This document shows positions 34,640-40,843 of a stretch of 40,843 nt of DNA, piece by piece; positions within the stretch are counted from its first letter, which is position 1, and each line of letters begins with the position of its first letter. The notes under the pieces were generated by a model. That model made no database searches, was not told where the DNA came from, and worked only from the letters and a program-made list of their open reading frames with translations. The stretch spans positions 1 to 40,843 of the forward strand of contig JBCBCP010000027.1 in assembly GCA_038530575.1 (NCBI GenBank), read 5' to 3'. Source of the stretch: JBCBCP01 sp038530575 (GTDB taxonomy: Bacteria > Pseudomonadota > Alphaproteobacteria > Rhodobacterales > Rhodobacteraceae). A program made the position numbers and the translations under genes.

Positions 34640-35608
34640 ATGTCCGACACAAAGCGCACCAAAGTCCTGATCATCGGCTCCGGCCCCGCGGGCTACACCG
34701 CCGGCGTCTATGCCAGCCGCGCCATGCTGAACCCGATCCTTGTGCAAGGGATCGAACCGGGCGGGCAGCTGACCACCACCACAGAGGTCGAAAACTGGCC
34801 CGGTGACACCGAAGTGCAGGGCCCCGACCTGATGATCCGCATGCAGGACCATGCAAAGGCGATGGGCACCGAGATCATCGGCGACATCATCACCTCCGTC
34901 GATTGGACGAAGCGCCCCTTCGTCGCGCAATCGGACAGCGGTACGGTCTATATCGCCGACAGCGTCATTCTTGCCACCGGTGCGCGGGCCAAGTGGCTGG
35001 GCCTGGCCTCCGAAGAGAAGTTCAAGGGTTTTGGCGTGTCGGCCTGCGCGACTTGCGACGGCTTTTTCTACCGCGGTCAGGAAATCGTTGTGATCGGCGG
35101 CGGCAACACCGCCGTGGAAGAGGCGCTGTTCCTGACCAACTTCGCCTCCAAGGTCACGCTGATCCATCGCCGGGACGAGCTGCGCGCGGAAAAGATCCTG
35201 CAGGACCGGCTGTTCAAGCACCCCAAGATCGAAACGCTGTGGTTCCACCAGCTTGAGGAAGTATATGGCACCGACAGCCCGCTGGGCGTCGAAGGCGTGA
35301 AGGTCAAGCACACCAAGACCGGCGAGATCACCGATATCCCGGCCAAAGGCGTCTTTGTCGCCATCGGCCACGCGCCCGCGAACGAGCTGGTCAAGGACAC
35401 GCTTGAGACCCACATGGGCGGCTACGTGGTGACCAAACCGGACAGCACCGAAACCTCCATCCCGGGCGTGTTTGCCGCAGGCGACATTACCGACTGGCAG
35501 TACCGCCAGGCGATCACCTCGGCGGGCATGGGGTGTCAGGCCGCGCTGGAGGCTGAACGCTTCCTCGCCGAGCACGAGATCGAAGCCGCACCCGCCGCGG
35601 CAGAGTGA
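34640..35608 (+). CDS. trxB: Thioredoxin reductase
   Basis: This 322-residue flavoenzyme passes electrons from NADPH to thioredoxin. It has FAD loop IIGSGPAGYTAGVYA, redox pair Cys136-Ala-Thr-Cys139 in SACATCDGFFY, NADPH loop VIGGGNTAVEEAL and C-terminal GVFAAGDITDWQYRQAI. Length is normal. The ATG at 34640 has an AAGGGGG site; upstream in-frame codons to 34553 look non-coding. It overlaps the next small gene by 4 bases. It is divergent from the Lrp gene, which may control it. Confidence 0.97.
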   Translation: MSDTKRTKVLIIGSGPAGYTAGVYASRAMLNPILVQGIEPGGQLTTTTEVENWPGDTEVQGPDLMIRMQDHAKAMGTEIIGDIITSVDWTKRPFVAQSDSGTVYIADSVILATGARAKWLGLASEEKFKGFGVSACATCDGFFYRGQEIVVIGGGNTAVEEALFLTNFASKVTLIHRRDELRAEKILQDRLFKHPKIETLWFHQLEEVYGTDSPLGVEGVKVKHTKTGEITDIPAKGVFVAIGHAPANELVKDTLETHMGGYVVTKPDSTETSIPGVFAAGDITDWQYRQAITSAGMGCQAALEAERFLAEHEIEAAPAAAE

Positions 35609-35892
35609 TCAGGGACGTAGAGCGCTATCGCCATCTGACGGGCCGCGTCATGCCGGACATGGCCCGCGCCCGCGGCTGGCCCGTTGTCAACGACCATTGC
35701 TTTCAGCGCATCGTGCTCGACCATGTGGCCGGCGGTGTCTGGTACGACCATATCGCGCGGCCGGCCTACAAGCATCTGACAGAGGATCAGGCCGCCCGCG
35801 CGGTGGCGCTGTCCGAAGATATCATCGCGGCGCGCGCCGACCTGGCCGCCCTGAACCGGCAGTCGCTGCGATGGCGCGGCAAGGCACGGTGA
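35605..35892 (+). CDS. Small conserved protein coupled to trxB
   Basis: The 95-residue protein has a GTG start overlapping the trxB stop by four bases (GTGA). It contains ARGWPVVNDHCFQRIVLDHVAGGVWYDHI, broken only by my line here, and LNRQSLRWRGKAR at the end. Similar short proteins come to mind from Roseobacters, annotated at best as acetyltransferase-like, which this size does not support. No cofactor motif is visible. The coupling with trxB suggests a redox-related role, but that is inference. Confidence 0.75.
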   Translation: MIRDVERYRHLTGRVMPDMARARGWPVVNDHCFQRIVLDHVAGGVWYDHIARPAYKHLTEDQAARAVALSEDIIAARADLAALNRQSLRWRGKAR

Positions 35893-35905
35893 CCCTCCGG
35901 CGCGG

Positions 35906-35951
35906 GCGATCCTTTGAAGGATCGCGGCCCGTCAATCCTTCAAGGATTGAC
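35906..35951. repeat. Two tandem palindromes with a shared CCTT-AAGG core
   Basis: The first is GCGATCCTT, TG, AAGGATCGC (9-base arms, 35906-35925). The second is GTCAATCCTT, C, AAGGATTGAC (10-base arms, 35931-35951). Both carry ATCCTT/AAGGAT and stand 5 bases apart, between the trxB-linked gene and the cyclase gene. They could be a pair of operators controlling the cyclase-P450 operon, or a double terminator; no T run follows. Confidence 0.7.
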
Positions 35952-35998
35952 CCCGCCCGGCCCGCGCGGCACGCTTTTACCACAAAAGCGGAGGTTTC

Positions 35999-37660
35999 AT
36001 GAGCGAACTTTGGCGCGGCGATTGGACCACGCGTTTGCGCGTTGTGTCGGGCCTTGTTCTGATGGTCTATGCAGCCGCGCACTTTCTCAACATTGCCGCG
36101 GGAATCCACTCCGGCGCAGCAATGCAGGCGGCACAGGACGCGCGGCTTGCCGTGACCCGGTCGGGTGTTGGTACGGCCCTGCTTTACGGCGCACTTGCGA
36201 TGCATGCGGCGCTCGCCCTTGCGCGGCTGATCCAGCGGCGCAGCCTCAAAATGCCGGCAGGTGAAGCGCTTCAATACGTGCTCGGATTCACGATCCCGGT
36301 GCTGCTTGCAACGCACATCATTTATACACGCGGATCGCACGAGCAGTTCGCAACAAACGACACCATGGCCTATATTGTGAATCTGATATGGGGTACGCGG
36401 GACGGCTGGCTGCAAGCAGCGCTCTTGCTGATCGTTTGGGGTCACGGATGCCTCGGCTTGCACTACTGGTTGCGGGGTCAGCGCTGGTACCGCCGCGCCG
36501 CGCCAGCCCTGTTGGGCGCAGCTGTCCTTGTACCAGCCCTAGCCTTGGCGGGGTTCGAGGCAGCAGGCCAGCGGCTCGCCGCCGCCTACACCGACCCCAG
36601 CGTGCGGGCCGCGCATTTTGAGACCGCCAACTTTCCTGGGGCAGACGCCTTTGCCGCACTGGCCATGTTGGACCGCACCGCGCTTTATATCTTTCTGGGT
36701 GTGCTGGGAACCGCGCTGCTGCTTCATGTCATGCGGCGCGTGGCGGCCGCCCAGTCGACCGTGTCTATCGTGTTCGAAGACGGCCCACAGATCAGCGCGC
36801 CGCGCGGCATGACCCTGCTGGAGATGTCGCGCACCGCGGGCGTGCCGCACACGTCGCTGTGCGGCGGGCGCGGACGCTGCACGACATGCCGGGTGCGCAT
36901 CCATGCTGGTGCCCACACCCTGCCCGAGCCAGATGCGACAGAAGCCAAAAGCCTTGAGGCTGTCGGCGCCGCGCCTGGGCAACGCCTCGCCTGCCAGATC
37001 AAGCCCGACGCGCCAATCACGGTCTCCCGCGTATTTCTGCCGGGTCAGGGCAAGTCGCGGGCCCATGCCAGCCAAGGCATGGAACGCAGCCTTGCGATCC
37101 TCTTTCTCGACATGCGGGGGTTCACGGCCCGTACCGCGGGGCAATTGCCGTACGATGTTGTTTTCCTGCTCAATCGCTTTTTCGACGCGATTGTACCCGC
37201 CATCACCGCCCAGGGCGGCACAGTCGACAAGTACCTCGGCGACGGGCTGCTCGCCGTGTTTGAGACCGAAGACACCAAAAGCAGCGCGCGCGCGGGACTG
37301 TCCGCTGCCCGCGCGATTGGAGAGGCGCTCGCCCGCTTCAACGACAGCCTTGCGGCAGAGGGCGGCGCGCCGGTGGGCATCGGCATCGGCCTGCACCTTG
37401 GCGACGTTGTGCTGGGCGAGATAGGCGCACAAGGCAACGCCCCCCGGACGCTGATTGGCGACGCCGTGAACACCGCCAGCCGACTGGAGGGCCAGACCAA
37501 GCCGATGGGGGTCGAACTGATCACCTCCGCCGCAGTTCTCGAGGCCGCGGGCATCGACCTTGACGACCTCAATCTCACAGCGCTGGAACTGCGCGGCGTG
37601 GCGGAGCCGCTTCGAGCCCTGCCTGTTCGTCGGGCCACAGACGCACCCATCCCGGCATGA
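35999..37660 (+). CDS. Membrane 2Fe-2S/class III nucleotide cyclase
   Basis: The 553-residue protein has three parts. Residues about 15-245 form five or six membrane segments with histidines at positions 28, 69, 106, 149 and 155, suggesting a b-type haem module like succinate dehydrogenase or formate dehydrogenase gamma subunits. Residues 255-345 are a plant-type 2Fe-2S ferredoxin domain (Cys288, Cys294, Cys297, then Cys332). Residues 365-540 are a class III cyclase domain with metal Asp371 and Asp415, adenine-selecting Lys411 in DKYLGDG and Asp488, and transition-state Asn491/Arg495. It should make cAMP in response to redox state or oxygen. It is translationally coupled to a P450 (ATGA). Confidence 0.9.
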   Translation: MSELWRGDWTTRLRVVSGLVLMVYAAAHFLNIAAGIHSGAAMQAAQDARLAVTRSGVGTALLYGALAMHAALALARLIQRRSLKMPAGEALQYVLGFTIPVLLATHIIYTRGSHEQFATNDTMAYIVNLIWGTRDGWLQAALLLIVWGHGCLGLHYWLRGQRWYRRAAPALLGAAVLVPALALAGFEAAGQRLAAAYTDPSVRAAHFETANFPGADAFAALAMLDRTALYIFLGVLGTALLLHVMRRVAAAQSTVSIVFEDGPQISAPRGMTLLEMSRTAGVPHTSLCGGRGRCTTCRVRIHAGAHTLPEPDATEAKSLEAVGAAPGQRLACQIKPDAPITVSRVFLPGQGKSRAHASQGMERSLAILFLDMRGFTARTAGQLPYDVVFLLNRFFDAIVPAITAQGGTVDKYLGDGLLAVFETEDTKSSARAGLSAARAIGEALARFNDSLAAEGGAPVGIGIGLHLGDVVLGEIGAQGNAPRTLIGDAVNTASRLEGQTKPMGVELITSAAVLEAAGIDLDDLNLTALELRGVAEPLRALPVRRATDAPIPA

Positions 37661-38970
37661 CCGCGCTGGCGCATGTCCCGCACCTGCCAACCAAGCCGCT
37701 GGTGGGCCATACGCTCGACTTTCTGCGTGACCCTTACGGGTTGCACCAACGGTCTCGAGCGCAGCTGGGGGCCGTCTATAAAGTAAACTTGCTGGGGGCA
37801 TGGCGGGTTACGCTTGGCGGAGCCGATGCGCTCGAATTCATTCTTGGCGACACCAGCGGTCTTTTTTCCAGCTACAACGGCTGGGATATGCTGCACGGCC
37901 TTTTTCCGGGGGGCCTAATGCTGCGCGACGGCGCCGACCACCGCACCCACCGGCGCATCATGCAGACCGCCTTTCGCAAGCCTGCACTCGACGCGTACCG
38001 CGTGTCGATGGAGGCAGCGCTGGAGCAGTTGCTGCACGCCTGGCCCCTGAACCAGCCTTTTGCCTTCTTTCCGGCGATCAAGCGCCTGACCCTGCAGATG
38101 GGCGCGCAAGTCTTTATGGGCCTGCCGCTGGACGATCCGCGCAGCGCGCCCCTGAACGCGGCCTTCGCCGCCGAGGTCGCCGCGTCCATCGCCCCCATCC
38201 GCCGCCCCTTGCCCGGCACGGCGATGCGGCGGGGGCTGAACGCGCGGCGCTACCTGATAGAAACCTTTGCCGCGATGATCCCCGAGCGCAAAGCCAACCC
38301 CGGCCCGGACTTCTTTTCCCAGATGTGCGTGGCCGAGGATGAGGACGGCCGCGGCTGGACCCCGGAAGAGATCACCGACCACTTCAACTTTCTGATGATG
38401 GCCGCCCACGACACGACCGCCTCCAGCCTGACCAAAGTGGCCTGGGCGCTTGCCACCTACCCCGAATGGCAAGAGGCGGTGCGCGCGGAGGTCGACGCGC
38501 TTGGCGCCGGGCGCTTGGACGACGCGGCACTGGCGCGGCTGGAGGTGACGGACCGCGTCTTTCGCGAGGCCCTGCGCCTGCTGCCGCCCCTTGCCTTTAT
38601 CCCGCGCCGTGCGACCCGGGCGTTCGACTGGCAGGGCCACAGCTTTCCCGCGGGCACACAAGTCAGCGCCCTGCCCGGTCTGGTGCAGATCGATCCGGCC
38701 CATTGGACCGCCCCGGACCGCTTTGACCCGGACCGCTTCGCGCCCGGCCGGCACGAGGACCGGAGCCACAAATATGCCTGGGCGCCCTTTGGCGGCGGCG
38801 CGCACAAGTGCATCGGCCTGCATTTTGCGACGCTTCAGGTCAAACTGTTCACCGCGTTGCTCATGCGCCGGTCGCGACTGTCCCTGGCGTCGGACCGTCC
38901 CGTGACATGGGCCCGGGTGCCGATTGCGCAGCCCAAAGGCGGGCTTCCGGTGGTGCTGCACGGGCGTTAA
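37657..38970 (+). CDS. Cytochrome P450
   Basis: The 437-residue haem mono-oxygenase has the I-helix oxygen motif AAHDTT (residues about 249-254), the ExxR pair Glu304-Arg307, and the haem-binding loop FGGGAHKCIG with Cys385. The N-terminus shows no membrane anchor, so it is soluble. CYP group and substrate cannot be told; sterol-like and retinoid-like P450s of the CYP26/CYP51 shape resemble it. It starts at an ATGA overlap with the cyclase gene, so both are made together. No free ferredoxin or ferredoxin reductase gene is near; the cyclase's 2Fe-2S domain might be involved, but this is speculation. Confidence 0.95.
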   Translation: MTALAHVPHLPTKPLVGHTLDFLRDPYGLHQRSRAQLGAVYKVNLLGAWRVTLGGADALEFILGDTSGLFSSYNGWDMLHGLFPGGLMLRDGADHRTHRRIMQTAFRKPALDAYRVSMEAALEQLLHAWPLNQPFAFFPAIKRLTLQMGAQVFMGLPLDDPRSAPLNAAFAAEVAASIAPIRRPLPGTAMRRGLNARRYLIETFAAMIPERKANPGPDFFSQMCVAEDEDGRGWTPEEITDHFNFLMMAAHDTTASSLTKVAWALATYPEWQEAVRAEVDALGAGRLDDAALARLEVTDRVFREALRLLPPLAFIPRRATRAFDWQGHSFPAGTQVSALPGLVQIDPAHWTAPDRFDPDRFAPGRHEDRSHKYAWAPFGGGAHKCIGLHFATLQVKLFTALLMRRSRLSLASDRPVTWARVPIAQPKGGLPVVLHGR

Positions 38971-38988
38971 CAGAGCGCTAACCGGTCG

Positions 38989-39987
38989 CTATCCGGGCAC
39001 ATCAACCGCGATCTGGAACAGCGCATCGCCCCGCCGGGCCTGCGCCATCGCGCGCGCGGCCAGCACAATGCCGTCATAAGGCGACAGCACATCCTCCGCA
39101 GCGCGGCCCGGTGTTTCTGGATGGTGGAGCCGGCCGACGCGTGCCCCGGCGGAGGCAGGTGCGCCAATCCCGACAAGCGGTTCGAACAGGCCCGCATCGG
39201 GCGCTGCGATCAGACCGGCAGCGTGCAGCATCCGGGTGCCCCGCGCGGCATCCGGCACATAATCCGGCAACATGCCCAGCGCGTGCAGGATGCGGCGCAG
39301 CCCGCGGCGCGTCATCTCCAGAATATCCGGTGTGACCCGGTTGCCGCCCCCCAGCTCGGCCATGACATTCACCACGCCCTTGCGGTTTGCGGCCCCCATC
39401 GCCGTGTGCGCGGTGCTGCCCCGCCCCCCGCCGCCTGTAAAGAGCCAAGCATAGGGCAGGTCAAAAGCCTCCGTCAGCAGGCGCAGCCCCGCCTCTTCGC
39501 CGGGTGAGTGCCCCGGCCCCCGTAGCAGGGTCGCCGGGTAGTCAAGCGATGTCCCCCCCGAGTGCAGATCCACTGCGTAATCAGCCAGCGGCAAGATCAC
39601 CTCCTCATGATAATGCGCAATGACCTCAGAGGGGCCGCCGCGGGCATCACCAGGGTAAAGCCGGTTGAGGTTCCCACCATCGAGCGGCGACACCCGCTGC
39701 CCCGCCTCTGCTGCGGGAAAGTTGACCATGGGAAGCAGGATAAGGCGGCCCCGGATGTCCTCAGGGCGCAGCGATGCGGCCAGCTCAGACACCGCGATCT
39801 GCCCTTCGTATTCGTCCCCATGGACCCCGGCCGTTATCACCAGTGTGGGTCCGGGTGCGCCTGAAATCACCGTGATCGGAATGGGCAGCCAGCCATAGGC
39901 AGATCGGGTCACCGAATGGTGCAGCCGCAGATAGCCCGCCTGCTTGCCTCGCGCGTCGTAATCAATGTCGGTATCCATGGGCGTCAT
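38989..39987 (-). CDS. Zinc deacylase, succinylglutamate desuccinylase/aspartoacylase family (DoeB-like)
   Basis: The 332-residue M14-type zinc enzyme has ligands His56 and Glu59 in GVHGDEYEG and His142 in DLHSGG. The arginine-containing NLNRLYPG motif and the family-typical C-terminal beta part (SPYDGIVLAARAMAQARRGDAL) are present. It is closest in outline to DoeB, which removes acetyl from N-acetyl-diaminobutyrate in ectoine degradation, but no doeA, doeC or doeD lies nearby, so the substrate is open. Start could be at 39987 or nine bases later. It is divergent from the HTH-sat gene. Confidence 0.88.
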   Translation of the reverse strand: MTPMDTDIDYDARGKQAGYLRLHHSVTRSAYGWLPIPITVISGAPGPTLVITAGVHGDEYEGQIAVSELAASLRPEDIRGRLILLPMVNFPAAEAGQRVSPLDGGNLNRLYPGDARGGPSEVIAHYHEEVILPLADYAVDLHSGGTSLDYPATLLRGPGHSPGEEAGLRLLTEAFDLPYAWLFTGGGGRGSTAHTAMGAANRKGVVNVMAELGGGNRVTPDILEMTRRGLRRILHALGMLPDYVPDAARGTRMLHAAGLIAAPDAGLFEPLVGIGAPASAGARVGRLHHPETPGRAAEDVLSPYDGIVLAARAMAQARRGDALFQIAVDVPG

Positions 39988-40057
39988 TGGGGCAGTATTG
40001 CGCCGGTGCTACGGCTTGGCCAGCGCGGCAAAGCCTGCGACACTGTGTTTCCAAATA

Positions 40058-40105
40058 TGTTCTAGACTGAACATACATCCAAACCTATATGTTCATCCGT
40101 GAACA
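40058..40105. promoter_or_regulatory. Two copies of TGTTC-N6-GAACA, probable operator pair
   Basis: TGTTC TAGACT GAACA (40058-40073) and TGTTC ATCCGT GAACA (40090-40105) have identical half-sites and spacing. Both are preceded by TA, and their centres are 32 bases (about three helical turns) apart. They lie just before the HTH-sat frame, and the second overlaps a possible ATG at 40089. This looks like an operator pair, most likely for the HTH protein encoded next. It is not the alphaproteobacterial SOS box (direct GTTC-N7-GTTC). Confidence 0.7.
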
Positions 40106-40121
40106 AATAGATGACGGACCC

Positions 40122-40843
40122 GTGACAGCCCTACCCGCAACCCCAGCCCTGCCAGAGGATGGCGATCTGTTTCGCCTGCTTCGTCAGGTCGACCGTGATC
40201 TAGGCGCATCCCAGCGCACGATGGCAGCGGCGCTTGGGATCTCGCTTGGGCGGCTGAATGGCTACTTGCGCGGCGCGCAGATGGCGGGCCTCATCACCCA
40301 GACCGACCGCGCAGGCCCGGACCGCCGCAGCCGCGTCGCCTATGCCCTCACCCCGGAAGGGCGCGCAGCCCATGATCGGCTGATCGACACCTTCCTTTCC
40401 GCAAAATTCGCAGAATACGCGGCGCTGCACGCAGAGCTGACAGGCTCGGTCGGCGACCTCGTCCCCCTCAAGTACAGGAGTTCCCTCATGCAAAATAACC
40501 TCGCGCCGATCCCCGAGCTGTATGTCAGCTACGACAGCGCCCAAAAGCTCAAGGTCGAGGCGGCGGACCTCGTCAGCCACGACCTGACCCCGCGCCAGAT
40601 CTGCGATCTGGAGCTGCTGATGAACGGCGGCTTCAACCCGCTCAAGGGCTTCCTGACCGAGGAAGACTATAACGGCGTGGTCGAGAACATGCGCTTGTCG
40701 ACGGGTGAGCTGTGGCCCATGCCCATCACGCTGGACGTCTCCGAAGAGTTCGCAAACAGCCTCGAGATCGGCCAGGACATTGCCCTGCGCGACCAGGAAG
40801 GCGTGATCCTCGGCACCATGACCGTCACCGACCGTTGGGAGCC
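40122..40843 (+). CDS. Winged-helix (MarR/EPS-type) regulator reading in frame into sat
   Basis: Residues about 10-105 resemble the MarR/EPS-associated winged-helix group (DGDLFRLLRQVDRD, SQRTMAAALGISLGRLNGYLRG, AGLITQTDR, RSRVAYALTPEGRAAHDRL). Reading codon by codon, I find no stop between this domain and the ATP sulfurylase that begins at 40488, so a fused HTH-Sat product is possible. An internal AGGAG site 7 bases before the 40488 ATG shows that Sat can also be made alone. The start is uncertain: GTG 40122 avoids the operator, while ATG 40089 overlaps it. The regulator part would sense sulfate status or envelope polysaccharide state. The frame runs off the window. Confidence 0.7.
   Translation, partial: MTALPATPALPEDGDLFRLLRQVDRDLGASQRTMAAALGISLGRLNGYLRGAQMAGLITQTDRAGPDRRSRVAYALTPEGRAAHDRLIDTFLSAKFAEYAALHAELTGSVGDLVPLKYRSSLMQNNLAPIPELYVSYDSAQKLKVEAADLVSHDLTPRQICDLELLMNGGFNPLKGFLTEEDYNGVVENMRLSTGELWPMPITLDVSEEFANSLEIGQDIALRDQEGVILGTMTVTDRWE
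40488..40843 (+). CDS. sat: Sulfate adenylyltransferase, possibly bifunctional with APS kinase (3' end outside window)
   Basis: The visible N-terminal part is the PUA-like domain of ATP sulfurylase (MQNNLAPIPELYVSYDSAQK, then LLMNGGFNPLKGF and WPMPITLDVSEEF), closely like the Rhodobacteraceae enzyme that is often fused to APS kinase (CysC). It makes adenylyl sulfate from ATP and sulfate in assimilation. The ATG has a perfect AGGAG site with seven-base spacing, so independent translation is expected. It is in the same frame as the upstream winged-helix region with no stop between. The kinase part, if any, lies outside the window. Confidence 0.93.
   Translation, partial: MQNNLAPIPELYVSYDSAQKLKVEAADLVSHDLTPRQICDLELLMNGGFNPLKGFLTEEDYNGVVENMRLSTGELWPMPITLDVSEEFANSLEIGQDIALRDQEGVILGTMTVTDRWE

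Overview
The window is GC-rich chromosomal DNA, almost certainly from an alphaproteobacterium of the Rhodobacteraceae (Roseobacter group). This rests on the style of the proteins and on typical neighbourhoods: lgt-midA-pgeF, ybjN-proC-csaA, a MarR/EPS-type HTH in front of sat, UbiK (BMFP), and a Hint-domain protein beside an Lrp regulator. No phage, IS element, CRISPR array or rRNA was recognised. One tRNA, tRNA-Thr(CGU), is present.

Left part (1-11,714). The 3' end of carB opens the window. A secreted SH3 protein follows on the other strand, then tRNA-Thr and a gene-poor, visibly less GC-rich stretch. Next comes a compact cupin-SDR-amine oxidase operon with a TetR regulator behind it. Matching palindromes in front of the operon and in front of tetR suggest that one repressor controls both. 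A two-gene unit of an FAD oxidoreductase and a family-2 glycosyltransferase, and a small secreted protein, complete this part.

Middle (11,790-23,712). A large MscS-type channel diverges from a tightly packed six-gene operon (14,333-18,742). That operon combines an FtsX/LolD-type ABC transporter with a DUF4198 protein, a small NikL-like secreted protein and a ZnuA/TroA-like binding protein. It looks like an unusual metal-handling system without a classical ZnuB-type permease. A hydrolase fused to a membrane domain, a lipoprotein cytochrome c, an alkylsulfatase-like metallohydrolase and a FabH-type ketosynthase follow.

Right-centre (23,987-32,990). ArsH and a small helix-turn-helix protein lie on the minus strand. 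They are followed by a roughly 200-base sequence that can fold into a long rod, then thymidine kinase. The minus-strand ybjN-proC-csaA-hydroxyacid dehydrogenase cluster comes next, then ubiK with a clear terminator, the lgt-midA-pgeF operon and a conserved-looking 44-residue protein.

Right end (33,225-40,843). A Hint-domain protein converges on an Lrp regulator. trxB with a small partner gene is followed by twin palindromes. A membrane-anchored 2Fe-2S/class III nucleotide cyclase is translationally coupled to a cytochrome P450. A DoeB-like zinc deacylase is next. The last gene is a winged-helix regulator whose frame runs without a stop into ATP sulfurylase (sat), preceded by two copies of TGTTC-N6-GAACA.

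The best candidates for something new are the HTH-Sat continuous frame with its twin operators, the FtsX-type metal ABC operon, the redox-type cyclase coupled to a P450, and the rod-like RNA candidate.
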